A stretch of DNA of 64,000 bases from assembly GCF_002210435.1 (NCBI RefSeq), contig NZ_MZMV01000012.1, positions 86,986 to 150,985 of the forward strand. The letters run 5' to 3'. The number at the start of each line of letters is the position of its first letter. The stretch's first letter is position 1. Shown here one piece after another: positions 35,207 to 44,806 of the stretch. Made by a program: the position numbers and the translations under genes. This stretch comes from Micromonospora wenchangensis (GTDB lineage: Bacteria > Actinomycetota > Actinomycetes > Mycobacteriales > Micromonosporaceae). The notes under the pieces were generated by a model. That model saw nothing but the letters and a program-made list of their open reading frames with translations, was not told the origin of the DNA and made no database searches.

Positions 35207-36313
35207 TCAGACGCCGTGCGGGATGGCGTCCCAGCCCTCGACCTGCTGCGGCTTGCGGGTGCCGGGCCCGACGTAGCGGGCCGACGGCCGGACGAGCCGC
35301 TGGAGCTTCTTCTGCTCCAGGATGTGCGCCGACCAGCCGCCCATCCGGGCACAGGTGAACATCGAGGTGAACATGTGCGCCGGCACCTCGGCGAAGTCGA
35401 GCACCACGGCCGACCAGAACTCGACGTTGGTGGCGAGGACCCGGTCCGGGCGGCGGGCCTGGAGCTCGGCCAAGGCGGCCTTCTCCAGCGCCTCGGCCAC
35501 CTCGAAGCGCGGTGCGCCCAACTCCCGCGCGGTGCGCCGGAGCACCCGGGCACGCGGGTCCTCGGCCCGGTAGACGCGGTGGCCGAAGCCCATCAGCCGC
35601 TCACCCCGGTCGAGGACGCCCTTGACGTACCCCTCGGCGTCGCCGCTGCGCTCGACGGCCTCCAGCATGGTGAGCACCCGCGACGGCGCGCCGCCGTGCA
35701 GCGGGCCGGAGAGCGCGCCGATGCCCGAGGAGATGCAGGCCGCCGCGTCGGCCCCGGTGGAGGCGACGATCCGGGCGGTGAAGGTGGAGGCGTTCAGGCC
35801 GTGCTCGGCGGCCGAGATGAAGTACGCGTCGACGGCCTTGACGTGCCGGGGGTCCGGTTCGCCGCGCCAGCGCTTCATGAACCGCTCGACGATGGTCTCC
35901 GCCTTGTCGATCTCCTTCTGCGGCACCGCCGGCAGGCCCAGCCCGCGGGCGGACTGGGCGACGAAGGACAGCGCGGTGACCGAGACCCGGGCCAGGTCGG
36001 CGCGGGCCTGGGAGTCGGAGATGTCGAGCAGTTGACTGAGCCCCCAGTACGGGGCGAGCATGGCGACCGCGGACTGCACGTCGACGCGGATGTCGCCGGA
36101 GTGCACCGGCACCGGGAACGGCTCGGCGGGCGGCAGGCCGGGGCCGAAACGACCGTCGACCAGCAGGGCCCAGACGTTGCCGAAGGAGACCTGGCCGATC
36201 AGATCCTCGATGTCCACGCCCCGGTAGCGCAGCGCGCCACCCTCGCGGTCCGGTTCGGCGATCTCGGTCTCGAAGGCCACGACGCCTTCGAGGCCCGGTT
36301 TGAAGTCGGCCAT
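35207..36313 (-). CDS. Citrate synthase (type II small, CitA-like)
   Basis: 368 aa from ATG 36313 with AGGAGAC upstream. Active-site His in SGPLHGGAPS, the second His in MGFGHRVYR and the acid near DFAEVPAHMFTSMFTCARMGGWSAH are all present. It condenses acetyl-CoA and oxaloacetate. Actinobacteria often carry this short form beside the main GltA; here it sits downstream of the pdxH divergent promoter and upstream of serC. Confidence 0.94.
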   Translation of the reverse strand: MADFKPGLEGVVAFETEIAEPDREGGALRYRGVDIEDLIGQVSFGNVWALLVDGRFGPGLPPAEPFPVPVHSGDIRVDVQSAVAMLAPYWGLSQLLDISDSQARADLARVSVTALSFVAQSARGLGLPAVPQKEIDKAETIVERFMKRWRGEPDPRHVKAVDAYFISAAEHGLNASTFTARIVASTGADAAACISSGIGALSGPLHGGAPSRVLTMLEAVERSGDAEGYVKGVLDRGERLMGFGHRVYRAEDPRARVLRRTARELGAPRFEVAEALEKAALAELQARRPDRVLATNVEFWSAVVLDFAEVPAHMFTSMFTCARMGGWSAHILEQKKLQRLVRPSARYVGPGTRKPQQVEGWDAIPHGV

Positions 36314-36553
36314 GTCGTCTCCTGGCTTCTGGCTCGGTGCGCCCGTTACGGGCTTGGTCCGGCCCGGTACCTACGGCGACCCTCAGGGATGTCTTCTCGT
36401 CATCTTGCCTGGTGAGTAACCAAGCGCGCGACCCGCTGCGACTGTGCTGCACGCGACATCCCCGCCGCTGGACGCCGGGGTGCGCTCCGTGAGACTGATC
36501 GGTGGGCTGACGGCGTCGCCGGGACGCGGGACGGCCGGCGTGAGGAGGACGAC

Positions 36554-37213
36554 GTGACGGGCGACACACCCGCCCTGGCGGCCATGCGGCACGAGTACGC
36601 CGCCGACCTGGGGCTTTCCGAGACGGACCTGGCGGCCGACTGGCCCACCCAGTTCGGCCGCTGGCTCGCCGACGCGGTCGCCGCCGGCCTGCCCGAGCCG
36701 AACGCGATGGTCCTCGGCACCGCCGACGCCGCCGGCCGGCCCAGCGGCCGGACCGTGCTGCTCAAGGAGTACGACCCGCAGGGGTTCGTCTTCTTCACCA
36801 ACCACGGCTCGCGCAAGGGCACCGAACTGGCCGACAACCCGTGGGCCAGCCTGGTCTTCCCCTGGTTCCCGATGCAGCGGCAGGTGGTGGTGACCGGCCG
36901 GGTGGCGCACGTCGGGCGGGGTGAGACCGAGGCGTACTTCGCGTCCCGGCCACGCGGCTCCCAGCTCGGGGCCTGGGCGAGCACCCAGTCGGCGGTGGTG
37001 CCGGACCGGGCCGCGCTGGAGGAGGCGTACCGGGAGGTGGCGGAGCGGTTCCCGGCCGGCACGCCGGTCCCGGCGCCCCCGCACTGGGGCGGGTTCCGGG
37101 TCCACCCGCAGACGGTGGAGTTCTGGCAGGGGCGGGCCGGGCGGCTGCACGACCGGCTGCGGTTCCGCCGTGCCGAGGGGGACGACTGGGTCGTCGAGCG
37201 GCTGGCCCCGTGA
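36554..37213 (+). CDS. pdxH: Pyridoxamine 5'-phosphate oxidase
   Basis: 219 aa from GTG 36554 behind GAGGAGG. FMN and PLP contacts are visible: [66 protein letters not shown] and [20 protein letters not shown] with RLHDR at the end. It makes PLP from pyridoxine/pyridoxamine phosphate. It overlaps the following MFS gene by 4 nt. Divergent from the citrate synthase across 240 bp. Confidence 0.96.
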   Translation: MTGDTPALAAMRHEYAADLGLSETDLAADWPTQFGRWLADAVAAGLPEPNAMVLGTADAAGRPSGRTVLLKEYDPQGFVFFTNHGSRKGTELADNPWASLVFPWFPMQRQVVVTGRVAHVGRGETEAYFASRPRGSQLGAWASTQSAVVPDRAALEEAYREVAERFPAGTPVPAPPHWGGFRVHPQTVEFWQGRAGRLHDRLRFRRAEGDDWVVERLAP

Positions 37214-38502
37214 CCGCCGTCGAACCGGCCCGGACGGGTCGGGCCCGTCGGCTGGCCATCGACCTGCGTCCGCTGCGGGTCCCCGCGTTCCGCCGGATGT
37301 GGCTGGGCAACACGGTGGCGATGTTCGGGTTCCAGTTCACCGCGGTCGCCGTGCCGGTGGAGATGTACGCGCTGACCCGGGACTCGTTCTGGGTCGGGCT
37401 GCTCGGGGTGGCCGGTTTCCTGCCGCTGCTGGTCTTCGGGCTGTGGGGCGGGGCGGTGGCCGACGCCCGGGACCGGCGGCGGGTGCTGCTGGTCGGCTCG
37501 GCGCTGCTCTGGGTGTCGGTGCTCGGCCTGCTCGGCCACGCGCTGTCCGGCCTCGGCAGCCCGGTGCTGCTGCTGGCCCTGGTGACGGTGCACTCGATCG
37601 CGTTCGCGATCAGCTCGCCGGCCCGCTCGGCGATCCTGCCCCGGCTGCTCCCGCCCGAGCTGGTCCCGGCGGGCAGCACCCTGAACTACACCACCTTCAC
37701 CGCCGCGGCGGTGGCCGGCCCGCTCGCCGCCGGCCTGGTCTTCGCCGGGTTCGGCACCGACGCCGGGCTGCCGGTCGCCTACGCGGCCGACGCCCTGCTG
37801 TTCACCGCGCTGGTGGTGGCGACGGTACGGCTGCCCGCGATGCCCCCGGCCCCACCGGCACAGGGGGAGGTGCGCCGGGGTGGCCTGGCCGGCATCCTCG
37901 ACGGGTTCCGCTACCTGGCCACCACGCCGGTGCTGCTCTCCTCGTTCGCCATCGACCTGATCGCGATGATCCTGGCCATGCCGCGGGCGCTCTTCCCGGA
38001 GGTGGCGCAGGAACGGTTCGGCGGCGGGGCGGCGGTGGGGTGGCTCTACAGCGCCATCGCGATCGGCGCGATGCTGGGCGGGCTGACCTCCGGCTGGATC
38101 GGCCGGCTGCGGCGGCAGGGGCTCGCCCTGGTGGTGGCGGTGGTGGGCTGGGGGCTGGCGATCGCGGCGGCCGGGCTGGCCCGGCAGCTCTGGCTGGTGG
38201 TGCTGCTGCTCGCGGTGGCCGGGGCGGCCGACCTGGTCAGCGCGGTGCTGCGGCAGTCGATGCTGCTGGTCTACGCGCCGGACCGGATGCGCGGCCGGCT
38301 CCAGGGGGTGAACACGGTGGTGGTGGCCGGCGGGCCCCGGCTGGGCGACCTGCGGGCCGGGGCGATGGCCGCCGGGTTCGGTGGTTCGGTCGCCTGGGTG
38401 GCCGGCGGGCTGCTCTCGGCCGGGCTGGCGGTGCTGCTGGTGGTGGGCTTCCCGGCCCTGCTGCGGTACCGGGCGGGCACGGTGGCGCAGGAGCGCGGCT
38501 GA
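37210..38502 (+). CDS. MFS transporter
   Basis: 430 aa from GTG 37210, translationally coupled to pdxH. Twelve helices; loop 2-3 reads [16 protein letters not shown] and loop 8-9 GRLRRQG. The NPVVA-like motif of MFS_3 is replaced by [21 protein letters not shown], as in many Micromonosporaceae exporters. Vitamin B6 export is possible from position, but the fold gives no substrate. Confidence 0.88.
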   Translation: MTAVEPARTGRARRLAIDLRPLRVPAFRRMWLGNTVAMFGFQFTAVAVPVEMYALTRDSFWVGLLGVAGFLPLLVFGLWGGAVADARDRRRVLLVGSALLWVSVLGLLGHALSGLGSPVLLLALVTVHSIAFAISSPARSAILPRLLPPELVPAGSTLNYTTFTAAAVAGPLAAGLVFAGFGTDAGLPVAYAADALLFTALVVATVRLPAMPPAPPAQGEVRRGGLAGILDGFRYLATTPVLLSSFAIDLIAMILAMPRALFPEVAQERFGGGAAVGWLYSAIAIGAMLGGLTSGWIGRLRRQGLALVVAVVGWGLAIAAAGLARQLWLVVLLLAVAGAADLVSAVLRQSMLLVYAPDRMRGRLQGVNTVVVAGGPRLGDLRAGAMAAGFGGSVAWVAGGLLSAGLAVLLVVGFPALLRYRAGTVAQERG

Positions 38503-38572
38503 ACCTCCGTGCCCGGTGGGACGGGTGCGCCGGGTCCGGCGGGCGGCCCGGGGCACGGACTAAGGTCACGGC

Positions 38573-39502
38573 ATGGACAACGCCGCGCACCGCCCGCCCT
38601 CGGGGACACAGTGGACCATCGCCGCCGACGGCCACGAGGCCGTCATCGTCGAGGTCGGCGGTGGGGTACGCACCTACCGGCGGGACGGCGTCGACTACCT
38701 CGACGGGTACGCCGAGGACGAGATCAGCCCCGGCAGCGCCGGGCACGTGCTGGCGCCCTGGCCGAACCGGATCAGGGACGGGCAGTACTCCTTCGGCGGC
38801 CGGTCGTTGCAGCTCGACGTGACCGAGCCGGCCCGGGGGGTCGCCCTGCACGGTCTGGTCAACTGGGTGCGCTGGCAGTCGATCGAGGAGTCGGCCGACG
38901 CGGTGACCCTCGGCTACGACCTGCCGCCCACCCCCGGTTACCCGTGGCCGCTGCGGCTGCGGAGCCGGTGGAGCGTGGGGGCGGACGGGTTGCGCGGCGT
39001 GCACGAGGTGACCAACACCGGGTCGGAGGTCGCGCCGTTCGGCTTCTCCGTCCACCCGTACCTGCGGCTGGCCGGGGTGGCGGTGGACGACCTGACGATG
39101 CGGCTGCCGGCCCGCAGCCGGCTCCAGGTCGACGCCCGGCTGCTGCCGATCGGGGCGACCCCGGTGGCCGGCACCGAGTACGACTGGACCACCGCCCGGC
39201 CGATCGGCGACGCGCAGCTCGACCTGTGCTTCGGGGACGTGATCCGGGACGACGACGGCGGTTCGTCGGTGACCCTGACCGCCCCGGACGACGCGGACGG
39301 GGTGCGGCTCTGGGCCGACCACCAGTTCGGCTGGTGGCAGGTCTTCACCGGTGACGCGTTGACCGGCGAGCGGCACCGCCGGTCGGTGGCGGTGGAGCCG
39401 ATGACCTGCCCGCCGGACGCGTTCCGGTCCGGTCGGGACGTGATCACGCTGGCCCCGGGGGAGACCTGGCGGGGTGCCTGGGGCATCCGGCCCGGGGTCT
39501 GA
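38573..39502 (+). CDS. Aldose 1-epimerase family protein
   Basis: 309 aa from ATG 38573; TAAGGT ends 6 nt upstream, so leaderless expression is likely. GalM-type fold: LAPWPNRIRDGQYSFGG, RGVALHGLVNWVRW with the catalytic His, PFGFSVHPYLRLAG with a second His, and QVFTGDAL. It interconverts sugar anomers. It is followed after 2 bp by the nitroreductase gene. Confidence 0.9.
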   Translation: MDNAAHRPPSGTQWTIAADGHEAVIVEVGGGVRTYRRDGVDYLDGYAEDEISPGSAGHVLAPWPNRIRDGQYSFGGRSLQLDVTEPARGVALHGLVNWVRWQSIEESADAVTLGYDLPPTPGYPWPLRLRSRWSVGADGLRGVHEVTNTGSEVAPFGFSVHPYLRLAGVAVDDLTMRLPARSRLQVDARLLPIGATPVAGTEYDWTTARPIGDAQLDLCFGDVIRDDDGGSSVTLTAPDDADGVRLWADHQFGWWQVFTGDALTGERHRRSVAVEPMTCPPDAFRSGRDVITLAPGETWRGAWGIRPGV

Positions 39503-39504
39503 GC

Positions 39505-40107
39505 GTGGAGTTCGGCGAGGTGGTCCGGCGTCGCCGGATGGTGCGCAACTACGACCCGGACCGTCCGGTCCCGCCGGAGGTGGTGCGGCGGCTGCTGGAC
39601 CATGCGGTCCGGGCGCCGTCGGCCGGCTTCGCCCAGGGCTGGGGTTTCCTGGTGCTGGAGGAGCAGGCGGACCGGGACCGGTTCTGGGCGGCGGCCACGC
39701 CCGGCGGTGGTGGGCGGGACCGGTGGCTGGCCGGGATGCGCCGGGCCCCGCTGATCGTGGTGCCGCACGCCAACCGCTCGGCCTACCTGGAGCGGTACGC
39801 CGAGCCGGACAAGGGCTGGGCGGACCGTTCGGAGGACCGCTGGCCGGTGCCCTACTGGTACGTCGACACCGGCTTCGCCGCGCTGCTGATGCTGCTCACC
39901 GCCGTGGACGAGGGGCTGGGGGCGTGTTTCTTCGGCATCCCGCCGGACCGGCTGGCGGCGTACCGGGAGGCGTTCGGGGTGCCGGAGGAGTACCACCCGA
40001 TCGGCGCTGTGACGGTAGGTTACCGGGCGGTCGACCACCGGTCACCGTCGTTGCGGCGGGGGCGTCGGCCGGTGGACGAGGTGGTCCGGCGCGGCCGGTG
40101 GAGTTGA
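39505..40107 (+). CDS. Nitroreductase-family flavoprotein
   Basis: 200 aa from GTG 39505, 2 bp after the epimerase stop. VVRRRRMVRNYDPDRPVPPEVVRRLLDHAVRAPSAGFAQGWGFLVL is the FMN-binding opening; TAVDEGLGACFFGIP completes the site. It would reduce nitro or quinone groups with NAD(P)H. The closing segment IGAVTVGYRA is typical. Confidence 0.9.
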   Translation: MEFGEVVRRRRMVRNYDPDRPVPPEVVRRLLDHAVRAPSAGFAQGWGFLVLEEQADRDRFWAAATPGGGGRDRWLAGMRRAPLIVVPHANRSAYLERYAEPDKGWADRSEDRWPVPYWYVDTGFAALLMLLTAVDEGLGACFFGIPPDRLAAYREAFGVPEEYHPIGAVTVGYRAVDHRSPSLRRGRRPVDEVVRRGRWS

Positions 40108-40116
40108 TGCCGGTTC

Positions 40117-40136
40117 GTACCCTGCGCGGTGGGTAC
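40117..40136 (+). terminator. Weak hairpin after the nitroreductase gene
   Basis: GTACCC / GGGTAC arms with an 8-nt loop, 9 nt past the stop. Short arms keep confidence low. Confidence 0.3.
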
Positions 40137-40286
40137 CGGGGCGACGGAAACCGACAACGGGGAGCAGAACGTGGTGTGGCGGGGGCGGATAGGCTGGCAC
40201 CGTGATCGGTGCCGCACGGTGCGGCAGCTCGGCGTGACCCGGCACCACGCCGAGGGTCGGCCCGACCACGGGGAGGGGAGCGTGCC

Positions 40287-40592
40287 GTGATCTTCAAGGC
40301 GGTCCGGGACGGGCGTCCCTATCCGGAGCACAACCTGACGTTGAAGCAGTGGTCGGAGATCCCACCCCGCCCGTTGCGGCTGGATCAGCTCATCACCACC
40401 AAGCGCGAGTTGGCGCTGGACAAGCTCCTCGCCGAGGACTCCACCTTCTACGGCGACCTGTTCCCGCACGTGGTGCAGTGGAACGGTGGCCTCTACCTGG
40501 AGGACGGCCTGCACCGGGCGTTGCGTGCGGCGTTGCAGCAGCGCAACCAGATCCACGCCCGGGTGCTGGTCTACAACGGCCAGCCCGAGTGA
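40287..40592 (+). CDS. Conserved 101-aa actinobacterial protein, unknown function
   Basis: Start GTG 40287 is set by GGGAGGGGAG just upstream. MIFKAVRDGRPYPEHNLTLKQW, IPPRPLRLDQLITTKRELAL, EDSTFYGDLFPHVVQW and YLEDGLHRALRAALQQRNQIHARVL read like a compact single domain that I believe recurs almost unchanged in actinobacteria. No toxin or antitoxin partner is visible nearby. It is followed closely by an acyl-CoA dehydrogenase gene with its own promoter. Confidence 0.82.
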   Translation: MIFKAVRDGRPYPEHNLTLKQWSEIPPRPLRLDQLITTKRELALDKLLAEDSTFYGDLFPHVVQWNGGLYLEDGLHRALRAALQQRNQIHARVLVYNGQPE

Positions 40593-40624
40593 CGCCCGCC
40601 TGAGCAGTCGTTAAGGTGGCGGCC

Positions 40625-41788
40625 ATGGGCACCCCGCTGGACCTGCTGGACGTGGACGCCTCGCTGAGCGAGGAGGAACGTCAGATCCGGGCCGTCGTCC
40701 GCCGGCTCGTCGACGACCGGGTCCGCCCGCACGTCGCCGGCTGGTACGAGGACGGCGACGTCCCGGCCCGGGAACTGGCCCGCGAGTTCGGCCGCCTCGG
40801 CCTGCTCGGCATGCACCTGACCGGGTACGGCTGCGCCGGCGCATCGGCGGTCGCGTACGGGCTGGCCTGCCTGGAGCTGGAGGCCGGCGACTCCGGCGTC
40901 CGCTCCCTGGTGTCGGTGCAGGGTTCCCTGGCCATGTACGCCATCTGGCGCTTCGGCGGCGAGGAGCACAAGCAGCGCTGGCTGCCCGCGATGGCGGCCG
41001 GCGAGGCGATCGGCTGTTTCGGGTTGACCGAGCCCGACCACGGTTCCGACCCGGCCTCGATGACCACCCGGGCCCGGCGCGACGGCGACGACTGGGTCCT
41101 CGACGGCGCGAAGATGTGGATCACCAATGCGCCGGTCGCCGACGTCGGGGTGGTCTGGGCACGTACCGACGAGGGGGTACGGGGTTTCCTCGTACCGATG
41201 GACACCCCCGGGGTGACGGCGCGCGAGATCCGCCGCAAGATGTCGCTGCGGGCCTCCGTGACCGGGGAGATCGCCCTCGACGGGGTGCGGCTGCCGGCGG
41301 ACGCCCTGCTGCCCGGCGCGGTCGGGCTCAAGGCACCGCTGAGCTGCCTGACCGAGGCCCGTCAGGGCATCGTCTGGGGGGCGCTCGGCGCGGCCCGGGA
41401 CTGCCTGGAGACGGCGCTGTCCTACGCCGGCACCCGGACCCAGTTCGGTCGCCCGTTGGCCGGCTTCCAGCTTACCCAGGCCAAGCTCGCCGACATGGCG
41501 GTGGAGTGGAACAAGGGCCTGCTGCTCGCCCTGCACCTGGGTCGGCTGGCCGACGCGGGCACGCTGCGGCCGGACCAGGTCAGCGTGGGCAAGCTGAACA
41601 ACGTACGGGAGGCGCTGGCCATCGCCAGGCAGTGCCGGACGATCCTCGGCGCGAACGGGGTCTCCGGCGAGTACCCGGTGATGCGGCACGCCAACAACCT
41701 GGAGAGCGTGCTCACCTACGAGGGCACCTCCGAGATCCACCAACTGGTCGTCGGGCAGCGGCTCACCGGGTTGTCCGCCTTCGGCTGA
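40625..41788 (+). CDS. Acyl-CoA dehydrogenase (glutaryl-CoA dehydrogenase-like)
   Basis: 387 aa from ATG 40625; TAAGGT ends 7 nt upstream (leaderless). FAD-binding segments GCFGLTEPDHGSDPASM and MWITNAPVADVGVVWARTD, and the catalytic Glu in LTYEGTSEIHQLVVG, match the glutaryl-CoA dehydrogenase clade, including TQFGRPLAGFQLTQAKLADM. It oxidises acyl-CoA, passing electrons to ETF. Substrate uncertain. Confidence 0.93.
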   Translation: MGTPLDLLDVDASLSEEERQIRAVVRRLVDDRVRPHVAGWYEDGDVPARELAREFGRLGLLGMHLTGYGCAGASAVAYGLACLELEAGDSGVRSLVSVQGSLAMYAIWRFGGEEHKQRWLPAMAAGEAIGCFGLTEPDHGSDPASMTTRARRDGDDWVLDGAKMWITNAPVADVGVVWARTDEGVRGFLVPMDTPGVTAREIRRKMSLRASVTGEIALDGVRLPADALLPGAVGLKAPLSCLTEARQGIVWGALGAARDCLETALSYAGTRTQFGRPLAGFQLTQAKLADMAVEWNKGLLLALHLGRLADAGTLRPDQVSVGKLNNVREALAIARQCRTILGANGVSGEYPVMRHANNLESVLTYEGTSEIHQLVVGQRLTGLSAFG

Positions 41789-41889
41789 CCACCGCCCGTC
41801 ACCCGTTCGGGTCGCTCGCCGCGCGCGCGTCGTACGGTGGCCGTACCGTCATCGACAGAGGCACGTGTCTGACGAGGACGGTGAGGGCG

Positions 41890-42657
41890 ATGGCCCGCGA
41901 CGGTGAAACCCCCCAGAGTGAGTTCCCCGGCTACCCGACCGCCGACACACTGCGCACCCGGTCGGGCGACCCGGTCGACCCCGACACCCCGCCGGCCGAC
42001 CCGCCCCGCTCGGGCGGCGGCCCGGCCCGGGGGCTGCTCTGGGTGCTCGGCGCGGCGGCGTTGGTCGTGGTGGTGCTGCTCGGCACGCAGGTGACCGGGA
42101 TCTTCCCGGAGTTCCGCAACCCGTTCGCCAAGGAACAGACCGACCGCAGCCAGCCGCCGCTGCTCAAGTCGATCCAGGATCTGAGCCGCTACGTGGCGGC
42201 CGAGGGCAACTTCCAGGTCGTGGTCGACCTCCAGAACGACCGCGACAACGTGCCGGAGTTCCTGCTCAACCAGCGGACGCTGTTCGTCGGGGCGGGCAGC
42301 GTCGAGGCGTACGTCGACTTCGGCAAGATCGGCGAGGGGGCGGTGGTGCCGTCCGCCGACGGCAAGTCCGTCGAGATCAAGCTGCCCGCGCCGCAGCTCG
42401 GCGAGACCAACCTCGACATGGACAAGAGCTACGTCTTCGCCGAGGAGCGCGGCCTGTTCAACCGGATCGGTGACCTGGTCAAGGGCGACCCCAACCGGCA
42501 GCAGCAGGTCTACCGGATGGCCGAGGAGCGGATCACCACGGCGGCCCGGGACAGCGGCCTGGCCAAGCGTGCCGAGGAGAACACCCGCAAGATGCTGGAG
42601 GGCCTGCTCCGCTCGCTCGGCTACGAGAAGATCACCATCACCTACACGGCCCCCTGA
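41890..42657 (+). CDS. DUF4230 membrane-anchored protein
   Basis: 255 aa from ATG 41890. A Pro/Asp-rich cytoplasmic stretch, one helix (GLLWVLGAAALVVVVLLGTQV) and an external domain (LLKSIQDLSRYVAAEGNFQVVVDLQND, FLLNQRTLFVGAGSVEAYVDFGKI, AEERITTAARDSGLAKRAEENTRKML, YEKITITY) as in DUF4230. Role unknown. Ends in a strong terminator. Confidence 0.88.
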   Translation: MARDGETPQSEFPGYPTADTLRTRSGDPVDPDTPPADPPRSGGGPARGLLWVLGAAALVVVVLLGTQVTGIFPEFRNPFAKEQTDRSQPPLLKSIQDLSRYVAAEGNFQVVVDLQNDRDNVPEFLLNQRTLFVGAGSVEAYVDFGKIGEGAVVPSADGKSVEIKLPAPQLGETNLDMDKSYVFAEERGLFNRIGDLVKGDPNRQQQVYRMAEERITTAARDSGLAKRAEENTRKMLEGLLRSLGYEKITITYTAP

Positions 42658-42662
42658 CCCGA

Positions 42663-42706
42663 AGCGCCACCGCCACGCGGCCCCGGTGCCGCGTGGCGGT
42701 GGCGCT
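42663..42706 (+). terminator. Terminator of the DUF4230 gene
   Basis: Perfect 18-bp arms beginning AGCGCCACCGCCACGCGG with an 8-nt loop, 6 nt past the stop. Confidence 0.85.
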
Positions 42707-42729
42707 GTCCAGGGTCCGACGGCGGTCTT

Positions 42730-42789
42730 GGTGATCAAGAGGTTGGCGTCATTGTCGATCTTCAAATTGACGCAAACCTCTTGATCACC
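42730..42789. repeat. 60-nt palindromic repeat, family 1, copy B
   Basis: GGTGATCAAGAGGTTGGCGT opens the left arm, which pairs with the right arm over 22 bp with one mismatch; the 16-nt loop shares GATCTTCAA with copy A at 13469-13528. It follows a separate strong terminator, so termination alone does not explain its presence. Confidence 0.85.
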
Positions 42790-42858
42790 GGGGGCAACCC
42801 GGCCGGGGCGCAACCCCGCCGGGCGCAACCCGGGCGGGGGCAGCCCCGCCGGGGGTGG

Positions 42859-43065
42859 TCAGTAGCTGGTGGTGGCGTAGCGGTCCTCGTTGGGCATCAG
42901 GATCCACAGCACCAGGTAGACGATCACCTGCGTGCCCGGCAGCAGCAGCGACAGCAGGAACAGCAGCCGGACCAGGGTGGCCGAGGTGTTGAACCGGCGG
43001 GCCAGGCCGGCACAGACACCGGCGAGCATGCGCCCCTCGCGGGGCCGGACCAGTTTGCGACTCAT
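42859..43065 (-). CDS. PspC-domain small membrane protein
   Basis: 68 aa from ATG 43065, with GGGAG upstream. LVRPREGRMLAGVCAGLARRFNTSATLVRLLFLLSLLLPGTQVIVYLVLWILMP is a complete PspC domain with two hydrophobic stretches. Such stand-alone PspC proteins are linked to envelope stress in other bacteria; no partner gene is visible here. Confidence 0.92.
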   Translation of the reverse strand: MSRKLVRPREGRMLAGVCAGLARRFNTSATLVRLLFLLSLLLPGTQVIVYLVLWILMPNEDRYATTSY

Positions 43066-43376
43066 CGTCGTACTCCCACTCTGCGGCGATCCGCCGCGCT
43101 GCATTCCACGGTAGGAAGGGGCGGCCACCGTGCCCTCCGTCCCGAGGGTGATCCGGTGACCCCGTACCCGTAGGTGGTTACCCGAGTCGACCCCGGCCGA
43201 CGCCTCCCGGCAGCGACGACGGGGTGCGGACGACGGGGTGCGGTGGGCCGGGCGGGTAGGCTCGCCGGTCGACACCGCCCCCACCCCGGGCGGGATCAGC
43301 AGGTCACCGGAGATCCCGGCGGCCACGGACCCGGCCGGACCCGGCACCACCCGGGCGACGGCGAGGAAGCGCAGCG
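43066..43376. other. Divergent promoter region of pspC and sdaA (311 bp, no gene)
   Basis: No coding sequence or riboswitch fold is apparent. A 14-nt unit CGACGGGGTGCGGA/T is repeated head to tail at 43217-43244. TAGGCT at 43257-43262 is a possible -10 box for sdaA, giving a leader of about 110 nt. Confidence 0.4.
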
Positions 43377-44747
43377 ATGATCAGTGTCTTCGACCTCTTC
43401 AGTGTCGGCATCGGCCCCTCCAGCTCGCACACCGTGGGCCCGATGCGGGCCGGGCGGACCTTCGTCGCCGGGCTGAAGGCCGACGGGCTGCTGCACACCG
43501 TGACCCGGGTCCGGGCCGAGCTGTTCGGCTCCCTGGGCGCGACCGGCCACGGCCACGGCAGCGACCGGGCGGTGCTGCTCGGCCTGGCCGGCGAGAGCCC
43601 GGAGACGGTGGACACCGACAGCGTCGGCCCCCGGGTCGCCGAGATCCGCGCCCGGGGCCGGCTCGCCCTGCTCGGCACCCAGGAGATCGGCTTCGAGCCG
43701 GACCGGGACCTGGTGCTGCACCGCCGCCGGTCGTTGCCGTACCACCCGAACGGGATGGTCTTCTCGGCCTGGGACGCGGCGGGGGCGCAGGTCCGTGAAC
43801 GGACGTACTACTCGGTCGGTGGCGGGTTCGTGGTGGACGAGGCGGCGGCCGGGGCGGACCGGATCACCGTGGACACCACCACCGTGCCGCACCCCTTCTC
43901 CACCGGCGCCGAACTGCTCGACGTCACCGCCGGCACCGGCCTGTCGATCAGCGGGGTGATGCTCGCCAACGAGCTGTCCTGGCGCAGTGAGCCGGACGTG
44001 CGGGCGGGGCTGCTGGACATCTGGCGGGTGATGCGGGAGTGCGTGGCCCGGGGTGGCGAGCGGGACGGCGTACTGCCGGGCGGGTTGCGGGTCCGGCGGC
44101 GCGCCGCCGAGCTGCGCCGCAGCCTGGAGGCCGACGCGGGCGCGGCCGACCCGTTGCGCGCGATGGACTGGGTGACCCTGTTCGCGCTCGCGGTCAACGA
44201 GGAGAACGCCGCCGGCGGCCGGGTGGTGACCGCCCCGACGAACGGCGCGGCCGGGATCATCCCGGCGGTGCTGCACTACTACACCCGGTTCGTGCCGGAC
44301 GCCTCCGACGAGGGGGTGGTGCGGTTCCTGCTGGCCGCCGGGGCGATCGGGGTGCTGTTCAAGGAGAACGCCTCCATCTCCGGGGCCGAGGTGGGCTGCC
44401 AGGGCGAGGTCGGGTCGGCGTGCTCGATGGCCGCCGCCGGGCTGGCCGAGGCGCTGGGCGGCACCCCCGAGCAGGTGGAGAACGCCGCCGAGATCGGCAT
44501 GGAGCACAACCTGGGGTTGACCTGCGACCCGGTCGGGGGGCTGGTGCAGATCCCCTGCATCGAGCGCAACGCGGTGGCTAGCATCAAGGCGATCACGGCG
44601 GCCCGGCTCGCGCTGCGCGGCGACGGGGTGCACCACGTCTCGCTCGACAAGGTCATCAAGACCATGCGCGAGACCGGGGCGGACATGAAGGTCAAGTACA
44701 AGGAGACGGCACGCGGCGGCCTGGCCGTCAACGTGATCGAGTGCTGA
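43377..44747 (+). CDS. sdaA: L-serine ammonia-lyase
   Basis: 456 aa from ATG 43377; single-chain type with fused alpha and beta parts. [24 protein letters not shown] is the N-terminal signature, and Cys residues for the 4Fe-4S cluster are seen in [18 protein letters not shown] and [10 protein letters not shown]. It deaminates L-serine to pyruvate and ammonia. It counterbalances SerC. Its stop is 59 bp before the polymer-export operon. Confidence 0.96.
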   Translation: MISVFDLFSVGIGPSSSHTVGPMRAGRTFVAGLKADGLLHTVTRVRAELFGSLGATGHGHGSDRAVLLGLAGESPETVDTDSVGPRVAEIRARGRLALLGTQEIGFEPDRDLVLHRRRSLPYHPNGMVFSAWDAAGAQVRERTYYSVGGGFVVDEAAAGADRITVDTTTVPHPFSTGAELLDVTAGTGLSISGVMLANELSWRSEPDVRAGLLDIWRVMRECVARGGERDGVLPGGLRVRRRAAELRRSLEADAGAADPLRAMDWVTLFALAVNEENAAGGRVVTAPTNGAAGIIPAVLHYYTRFVPDASDEGVVRFLLAAGAIGVLFKENASISGAEVGCQGEVGSACSMAAAGLAEALGGTPEQVENAAEIGMEHNLGLTCDPVGGLVQIPCIERNAVASIKAITAARLALRGDGVHHVSLDKVIKTMRETGADMKVKYKETARGGLAVNVIEC

Positions 44748-44806
44748 GGGGCGTTCGTTCACCGACTGCTAACCTGTCGTCCGTTGTTGTCAGGCGGGAG
44801 GCGACG

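Noticed and set aside
36338..36420. Small gene in the pdxH-citrate synthase interval
   Set aside because: No start with ribosome site and no protein-like codon pattern; treated as divergent promoter DNA.
43066..43376. Possible glycine or serine riboswitch before sdaA
   Set aside because: No conserved riboswitch core such as the paired GGAGAG elements is present; only a short tandem repeat is seen.
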